From contig NW_023998414.1 in the NCBI RefSeq assembly GCF_014805625.2, forward strand, positions 41,041,079 to 41,105,078: DNA of 64,000 nt. The letters run 5' to 3'. The notes under the pieces were generated by a model. The model did not search any database, was not told where the DNA came from, and saw only the letters and a list, made by a program, of their open reading frames with translations. Position 1 is the stretch's first letter; each line of letters starts with the position of its first letter. Made by a program: the position numbers and the translations under genes. This document shows positions 52,174-63,182 of the stretch, piece after piece. This DNA is from Glossina fuscipes (Eukaryota; Arthropoda; Insecta; Diptera; Glossinidae).

Positions 52174-53407
52174 TATAAATGAGAATATATGCACATGTAT
52201 AAAGCACAAAACGTTAAACAATCATTTTTAATCATAACTTACGCCGCTTTAAACGCTTCCTTCTTTCTTTGTGAGCAAAATAATCGGAACCGCCTTGCGG
52301 TTAGGTTTAAAATTTCCAGTTCTTATACGCCCGGTAACTGGCGTGCACAATATTTTCAAACATCAGTTTCCCAACCTCTAACTAATCTCTTCTTTTAAAA
52401 TATTCTGCGATCTGCAGAAAATTTAACCTCAGGGTTTTGTAAATAGGATGCTTCTGCCCTAGAATTTCTGTGTGATATATATGAAAGCTTGCGATAGACT
52501 GGTTAAGGGAAAGTATTGCTGAGCTAGAGAAATTAAACTTTTTTCCTATCATATTTTATAAACATATTTACTTATACAGTATATCGTGAGACATATCTGA
52601 AGCATGTCCTGAAAGATATTTTGTCTATCTGTTCACTTGCTACCTATATATGTGTTCCTTCAGCGCAATACATAAATATTGGCATTGACATCCCAGCTAG
52701 TCAGTTGCTTCTGACGTAGCCTCCTTCTCCACACATCATTGTCTTGTTCACTGCTCAAATTTCCTTTCATTAATTCTATTGAAAATCACAATTTTCCGAA
52801 AATATATTTCAGACTGTCAAGGCTTACTTTTCCTGCCAAAGCACACATTACTACTCGGTATGTACTGAAAACATTGTTTACAAGATGTACTACACACACA
52901 CACATGAACCTCATTACAAAGCGATTGATTCATTTTCATCGTCCTTTTACTGTTTACATAGAAGCCTTCCAGGTAACGCTGCGCAAGCAATAATTTTCAT
53001 TTTCTTTAGCGAGTCTCAGAACATTTAATTCATCAAAAAGGAAAAGAATTATTGATCTCTTTGACGCATTTAAACCCAAGGCAAGCATTCCCGTTTGCTT
53101 TATCGCTGATCAGTTTTATGCCAGTTTCACTAATAGCAGTCGGGAGTCTTATCCCCTCAGCTTTTGTATAGCTCTGAACAAAGCTTACAATGTATGTTAT
53201 ACTCTCGCAGGTTGTAAATACATTTTAACGTATCAAAGACGACTACAAGCTGACAACACTTTCTTTTCTATGTCTTTTGCTCGTTAATGATAATCCTTAT
53301 CCCACATAAAATTTCAGTTTCATTTTGAAAACAGCAAAAATCTGCAGCTCGCGCTCAATGCTATATAGAATATGAAAATTGAGTTAGGTTTTCTTAAGCG
53401 TAACGGT

Positions 53408-53448
53408 AGCGGGTCACGAGCGAATATAATTTGCTTACTTCTCTTACA
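53408..53448 (+). mobile_element. Family B right terminal fragment
   Basis: It reads GCGGGTCACGAGCGAATATA then ATTTGCTTACTTCTCTT, a mutated copy of the family B terminus. Confidence 0.55.
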
Positions 53449-53987
53449 TTTCTCATTGATACTTATGGGAAAAGTCATAATTTAAGAATTCTTCAAATCG
53501 ATTTGTTTAAGCAGATATTAAACGTTTCTTAACGATGCAAATTTACGCTGGAACAAGCACAAGTGCTTGAAAATGCCACTAGTTTCATCGACAAATTAAA
53601 AATGTGAATCTTAAATCGTTTAATTGCGGAGTTGGGTAGTTATTCGTATATGTGTATGTGTTCCTAGGTCTCAGCGCAAGGATGTTCTTACTACTTTATT
53701 ATATCTATTTGGAGTTTTTATTTGATTGTTCACATAATCGAGTCAGCAACCGCGCTCATTATCATATATACATATGCATTGATTGAATGGTAAGACATCT
53801 GTTCATACATAGTTGAAATATGTTCATAAATGATCGTATATATATATATGCGACGGGTGTTAAACGCTTGCACACGGATGCACTTCCACTATGTGTTTTT
53901 GTGTGTTGTGTGTTTCTCTAATGCAAACCTCTTAACCATACCATATGTATGTGAAAGAGAGCAATAATGAAACAACAAAAAAAAAAA

Positions 53988-53997
53988 NNNNNNNNNN
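53988..53997. other. Assembly gap (10 N)
   Basis: Ten N lie between an A run and a (GA)n tract. Fixed-size 10-N gaps are usually placeholders of unknown length. The LINE relic at 54.02 kb starts right after it. Confidence 0.98.
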
Positions 53998-54021
53998 GAG
54001 AGAGAGAGAGAGAGAGAGAGA
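53998..54021. repeat. (GA)n microsatellite at gap edge
   Basis: GA tract starting at the last gap base; true length unknown. Confidence 0.9.
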
Positions 54022-54260
54022 CAAGAGGGTCCCAATCCAACCAGTAAGCAGCAAGCAGCAAGAATTGCTTCTGAACAAATTCAATTGAATCTACATACTC
54101 GAGTATTGGGGTAACTAAGCACATCAATGGCTTTATTGTTATGTAACGATCATGAAGCAGTTTGGAACAGCGCTTAAAGGAAACCTAGCATGGGTCTAAC
54201 TTTACGTGAAGAGAATGTGCAAATTAAAGCGCAATCTTTGGTCGAATCGAACTCCGAAAT
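54022..54260 (-). pseudogene. LINE reverse-transcriptase C-terminal relic
   Basis: On the minus strand, after the remnant FDQRLRFNLHI, one frame reads CSKLLHDRYITIKPLMCLVT, then PILEYVDSIEF and VQKQFLLLAAYWLDWDPLV. This corresponds to the LINE segment (DPYTIK...LVRPILEY...IESVQKQFLLFALR...W.DPL) just after the reverse-transcriptase palm. The usual VW...H.D stretch between EY and DSIE is deleted. At least two frame changes lie upstream. It is probably the same broad LINE type as the one at 33.4 kb. The fragment runs straight into a (GA)n tract and the assembly gap, so its 3' part may be missing because of the assembly. Confidence 0.7.
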
Positions 54261-55029
54261 CGATAAACGAATCTATGTTTTCCAACTTGTGTGAATCCAT
54301 AAATTCTCAGTAGGCCGGTCGTGGAACAATACTGAAAAATGGTTCGATTGGGAAACCATATACCGTCAAGAAGCTGGATTAGTAAAATAAAAATATCTTC
54401 AATGAAAATGTCGAAGGCATTCTTTCATTTCGAAATTCTCTCCTCTTGATCTTCACCACGAGTTCATAATACAACCAATATGCGTGCATACATGCCAATG
54501 ATTGGCAAAATGTGTTTTTAAATTCATATCTCTATCAATGCATAGAAAATATAAAAAAATGAAAATTTTTTACATTTTATGTTTTACTTGTTTTTCGCTA
54601 AACTACATTAGTAAAGTCTCACTTAACGAAAAAAAAAGAAGAAAAGGAAAACGTTTCAAATAAATTCTATGCCGTTATATAAACACACGACAAAGTTTAA
54701 TTAAAAAAGAAAACTTTCTCCATTCCATAGGAAAGTTTCACATACAGCAAGAAAAAATATATTCAAAGTTTTCATTTTGCGTTCATAATGAAGGCAAGAT
54801 ACGAACTAGAAACGCGTTCGTATTATTCGTAGAATAAAAGAATATTTTTTTGTTTTTTTAAACAAATCGAGCTTAATGTGAGTTAGGTGACAATTAACAT
54901 GTTTCATATACGGTGAGAGCCGTTAACGAAACTCCAAACTCTTAGTGGAACGACGCGAATTGATGAAATAACGAAAGAAATGAATTTAGAAACGTGTTTT
55001 CTCGCAATTTCAAGTCTCATTACGTTCTT
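54261..55029. other. No gene seen
   Basis: Spacer between a LINE relic and a Tc1 relic. The N-terminal half of the Tc1 transposase is not recognisable here. Confidence 0.5.
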
Positions 55030-55453
55030 GTAATAAAAGCTTGCGGCGAGCTTGAATACACATTGGAGCCAATCAAGTCGGAAAATTGGTGCTTGTGAAT
55101 GGCATTCTCAACGAGGAGGGTCATTTAAGGATATCGAAGGAAAATTTGAACAAAAGTCCGGACAAACTTGGTATTTGGGAAACATTCAAATTCTGCCAAG
55201 ATAACGACCTCAAGCATAAGTCCCGCTTAATTCAAGAGTGGCTCTCATATAACTGTCCCAAATTGCTTCACCCTTTTCGCCAATCACCAGACATGCACCC
55301 CATCACAAATTTTGTGAAGAATGGAGTAAGATTCCCGTTTCCTACACAAGAAAAATTATACAAAATATGTCGAAACATATTATTAAGCGGAAAGGATATC
55401 CTGTTTTTTATCTTCGTATTCTTGCTTATATGAAAAAAATGCAATATCGATGA
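55030..55453 (+). pseudogene. Tc1-like transposase relic
   Basis: This is the C-terminal half of a Tc1 transposase. An open frame from 55086 reads GILNEEGHLRISKENLNKS, then FKFCQDNDLKHKSRLIQEWL with the second catalytic Asp of DD34E at 55200-55202, then QSPDMHPI, corresponding to QSPDLNPIENLW. The catalytic Glu of the PIEN motif is lost (it reads PITN), and the catalytic Asp block at the N-terminus is not visible. After a frameshift near 55380 the ending RKGYPVFYLRILAYMKKMQY follows in another frame to TGA at 55451. Tc1 elements commonly end in a KGYPT-type motif, so this is close to the natural C-terminus. No terminal inverted repeats were identified. Confidence 0.85.
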
Positions 55454-55680
55454 CGCTATGTTTTTCGAGTCCTCGAAGTTATTTAATAGCCTCGTCCACT
55501 GGAATAATGTTTTGTTTGTTTTTTTCTTTTATATTTGAATACGTGCTCCCTGGTAGCACAAAATGGTAAAATAAATTTTCATGTTTAGACAATGGACAAG
55601 CGTTTATTTTGGTTCGAGCGAAAAAACCCCCTCTGAACAAAAGCCACTGTATCTAGTTTCTTGTCGCTTGACAAATTAGT

Positions 55681-55681
55681 C

Positions 55682-55714
<33 letters not shown>

Positions 55715-55715
55715 T
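55681..55715. repeat. (AAT)n microsatellite
   Basis: About nine AAT units. Confidence 0.9.
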
Positions 55716-56020
55716 TTCATTGCGTAAATATCCTTCCGTTTCTCATTCGCAATCATAATCTTTACCTCATGTTTCAAAATTTATCTTGACTTGAATTATA
55801 ACGTTTCCTCATAAACTTCCAACATGCGAAGTGGTTCTAAAGTATCTAAGGATCAATTATAAAATGCATTTTCGTCAAAAATTATGTTATTGTTGCCAAT
55901 GTGATGTTATTACTGTAATAACAGATGTGATGAAAGTCGCCCAAGTTATTGTATTGCGACCGAGCTGTGGCTTTCATCGCTTCTAGCCAACGCAGTACAG
56001 GTTATATTAAGTTTGTGCTC

Positions 56021-56045
56021 ATATATATATATATATATATATATA
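56021..56045. repeat. (AT)n microsatellite
   Basis: About 12 AT units, next to the family A fragment. Confidence 0.9.
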
Positions 56046-56400
56046 ATACACGGAAGAAAAAGATGAGCCCAGCTGTTATTAGATCGATTGATTCACAATC
56101 ATTTTCTGAATCGATTTAAGATCGTCCGTCCATCTGCCTTATAAGGGTTCATGTGTTTTTGCATTCAACCCACAGGTCGGAATTCTTAAGCTGTTTAGAC
56201 GAAATTTGGTACATTGTTTTCCTGCAAGAAATGCCTATTATATTGGGATTGGGTCATACAGGTATTAAGGTAATAAGCGAAAAACGCTTTATGTTTAACC
56301 GATAATGTCGTAGAGTTAAAGTCAGATACCACTTAACGTAGTTGTAAATTATTATTTAAGCTTTTTGCGGAGGCAAGCAAACTTGTGATTGGCAGAAAAC
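56045..56400 (-). mobile_element. Family A repeat, 3' fragment
   Basis: Reverse-complemented it reads GTACCAAATTTCGTC, AAGAATTCCGACCTGTGGGT, ATGGACGGACGATCTTAAAT and AATCAATCGATCTAATA. This is the family A 3' order. It lies just downstream of the last ENGase exon seen, so it is probably intronic or immediately 3' of the gene. Confidence 0.6.
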
Positions 56401-56437
56401 GGCATATAAAGTGGTTCAGTATATTTCAAGCAATTGG

Positions 56438-56459
56438 TTTTTTTTTTTTTTTTTTTTTT
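56438..56459. repeat. (T)22 tract
   Basis: Uninterrupted T run. Confidence 0.95.
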
Positions 56460-56883
56460 CATATGTAAGATATAGACGGCGATCAGAATAGTGCATTGAA
56501 TGCCAGATATTTTTTATCCCGAATGTAAAAATAAAACAGTTGCACTCTTCTGCTATTTTGCAATAAATCTCGAATCTAAACCATTAAGAACATAAATGTG
56601 AAAAGTTTAAATAATCCGTAAAAGTTCAGCAGCACGCAGTTCACTTAAACAAATTGTTTATTTTCAGTTGAAAAAGTTTTCAACAAATAAATATCTCTTT
56701 CAAACGCAAACACATGCGTATATGTAGCTGGATAAAATGCATGGATAGACATAGCCATAGACATATGTTTTAGTTTAAATGTATGTTTAAAATATGTAAC
56801 ATATATTATAAATTTTTGTTACATTTTTGTTACGTCTCATCACGCTCAATTTATTTAAAATGAACTCTCTCTTGTGTACTTAC

Positions 56884-57061
56884 TATAAATTTTCCATATC
56901 GTTCGAATTCACTTTACATTCAATGTTGACCAGCCAACCCTCGAAACCGTAATGTTTACATAATTTCACCATAGCGCTTACAATATTATTTACCATTTCG
57001 CGTGATGCTAATACATCATGTAAAAGTTGGTCACCAGTGTGACCTTCGGTTATAAACGTAC
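56884..57061 (-). CDS. ENGase: ENGase exon 3 (GH85 catalytic exon)
   Basis: This 178-bp exon has acceptor TATTTACAG|GT at 57062-57063 and donor ATA|GTAAGT at 56883. It completes the split Gly codon, encodes about residues 136-194, and stops two bases into the next codon. It opens with GTFITE, the family's GTFITEW block, although the usual Trp is Gly here. It carries GFEGWLVNIE, corresponding to GFDGWLINIE in GH85. The Asn (56925-56927) and Glu (56919-56921) of the N-x-E motif are the catalytic pair by family knowledge. Intron 2 (57062-59433, 2372 bp) separates it from exon 2. The TAG at 56883-56885, which looks like a stop, lies across the donor and is spliced out. Later exons, about 400 residues or more in usual family members, were not found. 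Confidence 0.87.
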
Positions 57062-57364
57062 CTGTAAATAGGCATAAATGAAAAAAAAATTTCAAAATTC
57101 AAATCCCTTTGATATAAGAAATAGTTCAATGTTAGTTAGAGATAAATTTAATTCTAAGCTAAACACTCATACATAAACACTAATGCATTAAATACAATTA
57201 CATTACATCGTCTAATAAATGCCAAAAATTGATAGAAAGTCACATCTCTCATGGCTTAGGTGCTCCGAATATGGCACAAATGATTTTTATATCAACTTTC
57301 TACTATAAATTTATAAAATATTACATAACTGTTCCTTTTGTCATTTATGAAAGCCTGCGTTTTA

Positions 57365-57600
57365 TTTGGTCCGATCCACCAATTTCGGAAAAAGTTCGTC
57401 TCTAGCAAAGAGAGATATGGCGACCTTTAGCTTGAGAGCAAATGAACATTGGCAAACAGAAAACACACCAGATAGCAGATAGATAAATAAGCCCAAATAG
57501 ATCTAGGAAATGATGCCCAATCGATTAGTGCTGTGTTAAAAAAATCGAATCTGTCTTAAGTCCTTCTGGGTCAATACGCGCTTTACGACCAACGACGATG
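57365..57600 (+). mobile_element. Family A-like fragment inside ENGase intron 2
   Basis: Weak similarity: ACATTGGCAAACAG, a GATAGATAAATAAGCC run in place of the GGACAGAC run, CCCAATCGATTAGTG and CTTAAGTCCTTCTGGG. The order is that of the family A 3' half, but divergence is high. Confidence 0.4.
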
Positions 57601-57724
57601 TACAATATAAAAATAAAGTATGAAAATGACATTTCTTTTTACTTAGATGCTTGTACAACATTTCCCAGTAAGGGTGGAATAAGCCAATTCTTTCGCCGAC
57701 CGTATGATATACCGCCTCATCTTT

Positions 57725-57759
<35 letters not shown>
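57725..57759. repeat. (TTG)n microsatellite
   Basis: About 11 TTG units inside ENGase intron 2. Confidence 0.9.
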
Positions 57760-59433
57760 ACTGCATGTTTCAAAACGATTACTAATAAAAAAAAGATTGA
57801 TATCAAGTTTACCTAATTACTAGCAGCAGCGTTTAATCGACCAATTCGGCGCATACCTAACATAATATTCCACTTACATCTTCTACTTTGAGGTCTTGTT
57901 AGTGAGAGAACATTGAAATGCATTTATGTCAATTGGAATTCTAAGCAAAATGTTTAATTGTTTCATTTTCGGGGCAATTATAATGACCGTAAAGTGGCGC
58001 CAACGAAGCAAACTTGCATGACTCAGTAAACGTTGAGAGAAAACACCTTATCCAACAGCCTTCAATATGGAGATAATGAAAGTCAGCGCAGGCCACGTAC
58101 ACGCTTCAATTTATATGCAGCTTAAATTGTGAAAAGTGCGTCAGAAATGCGCGGTTAACGCTTTGCATTGCTATGCCCGCTGTGTGGCGATATACCACTT
58201 CTTACACCAACTCCTATGTCGACCTTCTCATTACATTCGTTGCAGTTCTTAATTAAGAAGTTTATGGTAGGTAAAGAAAAAAAATATATATATTAGAAGT
58301 GCAAAGGAAGGAAGGGAAGGAAAACTGGACCAGAGCTATTAATTCAGTTGGATAAGCGTATGAGATCATAGCTGAAAAATCAAGAATGGGCAAGGTGTTG
58401 ATAAGATTCTCACGAACATCCGCACCGTTTTCAAAAGATTCACCCCAAACTATCTTAAATTCCTGCAACAAATCGCAGAATATCGTCTAAGAAGCTGATG
58501 GCGTCACGGCATGTATTGTTTGATATGAAAAAAAAAAACCGCCATAGCCTTACTCTTATTTTTCAGTTCTTCAAAAGGCCTGGTTTTCAATCAGATGTCT
58601 TTATATCTGCCGTCCTACATAAACGCCTTAGGATAAATCTACGCGAGAGTAAACATCTTGGATGTTATTTTCTTGGAAACTATCAATACCAATGGTTTTG
58701 CCTGCCGGTTGTCTTGCGTGTGTATTTGTATTTCTTTTTAACCATTCCAGCGGTCACGCGTCAGATACCTTGTACGTTACGTTCACTCTTGATCAGAGTA
58801 GCTAGCTGACAGCTCATAGTTAAGGGCCAAATTTTACACAGGGTTCAATCCGTTGACAATTGGAGAGAAATTATAACCTTCGGTCCACAAGAGATATTGA
58901 TGATTAATGATCCAGCAAAAAAGTGTAACGCATCCATACTTAATAAAAATGTTTTGCATTTGTAATAAGTTAATTTGTAGGGGTGAATATAAAAGTTGTG
59001 ACCTTGCCTTGTTTTTTGCTTACGCTTTCATTTATGCAACACATGCTGGGAATCGAGTTGAATCGAGGAGCCGATATGTTTTATAAGCAAGCACAAATAG
59101 AGCTAAGAGAAACCTCTAACCTAATGTACAGATTTCATGGCAAGGCGAAAACTCAAATCGAAATATGAAGACGTAGGCAGGACTGCCTTAAACGTATCGG
59201 TTTTTTTTATTAAAATTAAAGTCAACTTTGGCGGAAAGATAGAAAAAAGCAGATAAAATTGGGTTTTGCTTTGATTAGTCCATGCGTATAGGTTGCTTTT
59301 TCCTTTGAAGTTACTCTGGCCCGATATTAATATCATAAATAGGATATAACTTGATCGTTTTCGATGCTCATGTTAAGGCAGGATAATCACGCTTAAGCAA
59401 ACGACGAACATTTCTTTGATTTTATTTATTTAC

Positions 59434-59582
59434 CTAGAACTCTCACTCCGTGCTTATGAGCTGCATTAATCCATCCACATGGCGGTATTGTTACATAATG
59501 ATGACTAAAGTAACAGAAATAATCCACACCGGACCAATGGTAGAAACGATAATCATCAAATTTTTTCGACGAATTAAAATGC
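59434..59582 (-). CDS. ENGase: ENGase exon 2 (start of GH85 barrel)
   Basis: This internal exon of 149 bp has no ATG and was found by translating around consensus splice sites. The acceptor is TTCAG| at 59583-59587 and the donor is CTAG|GTAAAT, whose GT occupies 59433-59432. It takes one base to finish the Arg codon of exon 1 and ends after one base of a Gly codon. It encodes about residues 87-135. The stretch FYHWSGVDYFCYFSHHYVT followed by IPPCGWINAAHKHGV matches the GH85 segment FYHW-x-D-x-F-x-YFSHH-x-VTIPP-x-GW-x-N-x-AH-x-HGV. The phases fit both neighbours exactly, which argues strongly for a working gene rather than a relic. No stop or frameshift is present. Confidence 0.87.
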
Positions 59583-59661
59583 CTGAACATAAAGGCAAAA
59601 TTAAAATTATATTTAGAAAAATGTAAATACGAGAAAGTTTACAAGAGTTCACATGCCTTAC

Positions 59662-59918
59662 CTATCTTCCAAATAGTTGCCCATCATGTCGTGGCAAAGC
59701 AGTAACTCTCTACGATTGCTGTCATCTATTTGCTCGTTATAGTTACTTAAGAGATTGAACTGCTTTTTTAAATAAATTGGCTTTGCGTAGCGTGGTCGAA
59801 GGGGCTTTACATACATATGCCAGTCGATATGTTTACTGCGTACTTTAAAATTCAACAACTGTTCGTTATTATGCAGCGCTTCTGCCTCCAATTGATCTTG
59901 AAGGGATAAATCGGACAT
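59662..59918 (-). CDS. ENGase: ENGase exon 1 (N-terminal coding exon)
   Basis: This is the first coding exon of a cytosolic endo-beta-N-acetylglucosaminidase, GH85. These enzymes cut the chitobiose core of N-glycans released from misfolded glycoproteins. The exon encodes residues 1-86 and ends with LLCHDMMGNYLEDR, which matches the family's conserved LLCHDMMGGYLDDR block just before the barrel. ATG at 59918 has A at -3 and is the only in-frame ATG before an upstream in-frame stop. The exon ends AG|GTAAGG (donor G at 59661) after two bases of the Arg codon. A 79-bp intron (59583-59661) joins it in phase to the next exon. The first ~70 residues are charged and variable, as expected for this part of the family, with no signal peptide from this ATG. 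A further upstream non-coding exon cannot be excluded. The identification rests on motifs read by eye. Confidence 0.85.
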
Positions 59919-61576
59919 AATGTATGCGTTTAATAAAGTGAGAAAGAAGAGAAGACCGTAGTTTGCAAAGTTTTGCTTAGAACTAAAAATTTATTTCTAA
60001 GGTTTATTTCACGATTCTTGTAATTTTTTAAAAAGGTTTTTTTTTTTTTTTTTTGAATTTATGCAAATTTATTTATGTATTTTTTTTGTAACTATGTAAA
60101 GTGTTATCGTAATTACTATAAAGAAATGGGGCTTTCTATATACTTTTGGAAAGAAAATGCGGAAAAATTTTATTCATTTCCGAGAGAATTTTCTCATGAG
60201 CATTAAATCGAGTTCTTCATCCTTAAAAAATTAATAAATAAAGAAAACCATATTTATTTGCAAAACATGAAACACTTAATTTAATAATCCAAACTAATTG
60301 AAAATTGATCCAAATGCAACATGAACATAAACACACATGTTTACATATATATATATATATTTATATATATATATATATATATATATACATAATATAACTA
60401 TTAACATACAATAATGAAAAGTCTACTATTAATATATCTTATGTATACACCAAACTCTTTTTTTACATGGTAGATGTGTTTCTTAGGCAGCCATGCGAAG
60501 AAGGCCGTGTTGCACTACTACATGCGACGTAGGATAAATTTTTATGTACATGCTCGACAAGTTTAGAAAATCGTGTTATATGAAAAAACTCTAAATATTT
60601 TCCCGAAAAGCCGCGCAAAAAAAGTAATAATGAAACCGATATTATATGTTTATAAAACAACAATAAAATTCTTTTTTATTACAAAAAGAATTCAAATTAC
60701 TGTACCGTGAATTACTGTTCAGTCCATAAATACAACATATAAAAATTGTAACCGATATTGGGAATAAAAATTAATTTCGCAATTATTTATCGCTACTTGA
60801 TAACTAGGGCGCACGTTTATTACGAACTGATATGAACATCAACTTTCACAATTTTATTGCAATCATTTATTACATTCTATGTACCGATACGCACTGAACG
60901 AATCGAAGTACGACGAGCTAAGAGCGAGGTACTCTACGTAGTGAACCAAGCCACTGACACATATGTTGGCATAGACCGATCGACTTCTGATTACAGTATT
61001 TTCCCAATTGTATTTTGTTGCTCTATAGATAAATAAGTTTCCCGTAAGTTTCTGTCAAAATTAGAATTTAAAAGCAATTTGTCTTGGTATTCGTGCTAGG
61101 ACACAAAATCCATGTAGAAGAGAGTTGCGTGTATATTTATAGTCCTTCAACGTGGAGCTTTGCCTCAAATTTCTATTAACCTCGAAAGGTAGCCAAACAA
61201 ACCGATAGACCCGGCTTATCAACATTTTTGTTTTTTCCTTTCGTGCTAACTGAAAACATCAAAATTGCGGATCATTTCCTTAAGTCTTCAATTCACTCCG
61301 TGTACAATAGAGTTAAGATAAGTTGAATCGGATCGTAGGCTTGCTCACTCCAATACAGATAAACTAGATTTTTGTATTATTCTCTATCTTCTTTGAAGTT
61401 AAATATTATGGGTAAACTTACAGCGGATTGAGAGAAATTTTAAGCATTATCTACAATTCGGAATACAACGGCCAATATTGTCCGTAACTACGAAGGCAAA
61501 ATAGTTCTATTTGCAAAATGCAACTGTTGTATTCATCAACATACTCACCTTTAAAGAGTAATATTAATCAGTCTAA
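59919..61576. other. Upstream region of ENGase
   Basis: AT-rich 5' flank with a T run and (TA)n. A TTCAGTGCG on the minus strand near 60890 resembles a fly initiator, but there is no TATA box and no transcript evidence, so no promoter is called. Confidence 0.4.
60343..60390. repeat. (TA)n microsatellite
   Basis: TA tract with a single TTT interruption. Confidence 0.9.
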
Positions 61577-61830
61577 TCAGCTTCCGGAAACGCTTTCTAA
61601 AAAATGTTCAAAATACGTTTCAATTTTCGCAATGAATTTATAGTTCGGTGTTGGGTTTTTCCTCACGAGTATTCTTTTGAGATTTGTAAACAAATAATAA
61701 TTGCGGGTAACCAGATCTGGAGAATATGGTGGAAGTGGTGGGGCAAGAAATTCGAGCTTCAATTGAAGCAATTTGGAAAGTCTAGCCATCGAATAAGGAC
61801 ACAGCTTATTTCATTTACTGCCAAGTAGTC
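61577..61830 (-). pseudogene. mariner transposase relic, C-terminal region
   Basis: An open frame on the minus strand reads MARLSKLLQLKLEFLAPPLP, then PPYSPDLVTRNYYLFTNLKR, then a divergent tail to a stop at 61577. It matches mariner (ARPHVA)R....L..L....LPHPPYSPDLAPSDYHLF.NLK, with the third catalytic Asp codon at 61715-61717. The DN of the preceding DNARPH block is degraded. It is inactive. Confidence 0.75.
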
Positions 61831-62051
61831 AACACTTTTCCATTTTATTTGTAGCATCTGCTAAGTGGCGTTCGTAAAGCCCCTGTACCTCATAAACAAA
61901 ACATCTATATGATGCGAAATCTTGATAGCCGTCTTCTGGCTAAGTGGAATTTTCTTGTTAATAAAAACTTCGACATGTCAGTCCGGAAAGTATTTCGAAA
62001 AGATTTATTAATCGAGAAAAATTTGAAATCGGATTTAATGAAACAACATTT

Positions 62052-62076
62052 CGAGATTGCGAGATTGCGAGATTGA
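62052..62076. repeat. Octamer array, CGAGATTG unit
   Basis: Three tandem units. Confidence 0.8.
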
Positions 62077-63074
62077 GAGAAAAAGGCAGCAATTTATGAG
62101 GGTTATGCTCGTTGTGAATCGTAATCAAAACTTTTATTAATAAAAGCGAGGAATAATTTAGCTGTGACCACGATTGGGAATGTTGGCGTGCAATGTCCGC
62201 GATTATACGCTTGCCGCGACAATTTAACGGATTCAGTGGATAATGATTAGTTCACCTAAAGTTATAATAATATATATATATACTGAGTTGGACATCTATG
62301 TGAATATGAATATATATGCAATATATATGAATTTGTTGCTTTACGGTAAGTTTAATTAACAGTTTAATTAACACGCGGTGGCGGTCGGAAAGAAAAAGAA
62401 GTGAGAGATGGGAATGGTATAGGGAGTTGGTCGCAGCCTAGTGCGTACGAGCACTGACTATAGTGAGATGTGATTCCGCGAATATTGATTTGTTGGCCCG
62501 CGATTGTTACCGGCTCGACTACTTCTGCGAACAACTAATTAAACCATAATTAAAGTGTAGCGTCCAATTGAGATTTAAAAAGCAAAAAAAATTTAAGTTA
62601 TTTGCCACATAATCTCCGAGCGAATAGGAGAACACTAAATATGAACAGAATTTTTTCTTCATTAACATGTGAAATTTCCGAATACACGAGTCACAATTCG
62701 GTATTTATGTAATGATTATAAAAATAGATTAGAAGAACTGTAAATCTTAGGTGGAACAGCATTAGCAATAAAGTTCTATTAAATATTCATTCACTCGTTA
62801 GACGTGAACGTGAGTGCGAAAACTTGTCGAGCAAAAATAAATGCATTTTTAAAAAAGTCTATGGAAAACCACATCAATACTTTTATGAGTAGCTGTCACT
62901 ATTGCGAATAAGTGTGCACATGTTTTTAGAATATTGTTTTGTTTTACATCAAGACCCTGAAAATTGTAAATTGTGCCGCGCTAATAACAGAGTTATGTGC
63001 AAGTTATTAATGCACATATGTACATAAGCGTTGATATCATTTATTATGACAACACAATGCCAACGTATCACTTA

Positions 63075-63098
63075 CGCTATGCGCTATGCGCTATGCAT
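63075..63098. repeat. Heptamer array, GCTATGC unit
   Basis: Three tandem units. Confidence 0.8.
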
Positions 63099-63135
63099 GT
63101 CTTTACTAGCTTACACTTTCATACTACTATATAGT

Positions 63136-63136
63136 G

Positions 63137-63180
<44 letters not shown>
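63136..63180. repeat. (AAT)n microsatellite
   Basis: About 15 AAT units; gives a false poly-Asn frame. Confidence 0.95.

Positions 63181-63182
<2 letters not shown>

Larger units (their letters stand above)
50111..53407. other. No gene seen
   Basis: AT-rich with (TTAA)n and (TA)n. On the minus strand a TATATAAG at 50182-50189 sits in less AT-rich sequence and could be a core-promoter-like or LTR remnant, but no LTR boundary is visible. Confidence 0.5.
57062..59433 (-). other. ENGase intron 2
   Basis: This 2.37 kb intron lies between two phase-matched exons. It contains a partial repeat (57365-57600) similar to the 3' part of family A and a (TTG)n tract at 57725-57759. I found no other coding block. 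Several 60-100 codon open frames here (for example 58498-58809) have no recognisable motif. Confidence 0.7.
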
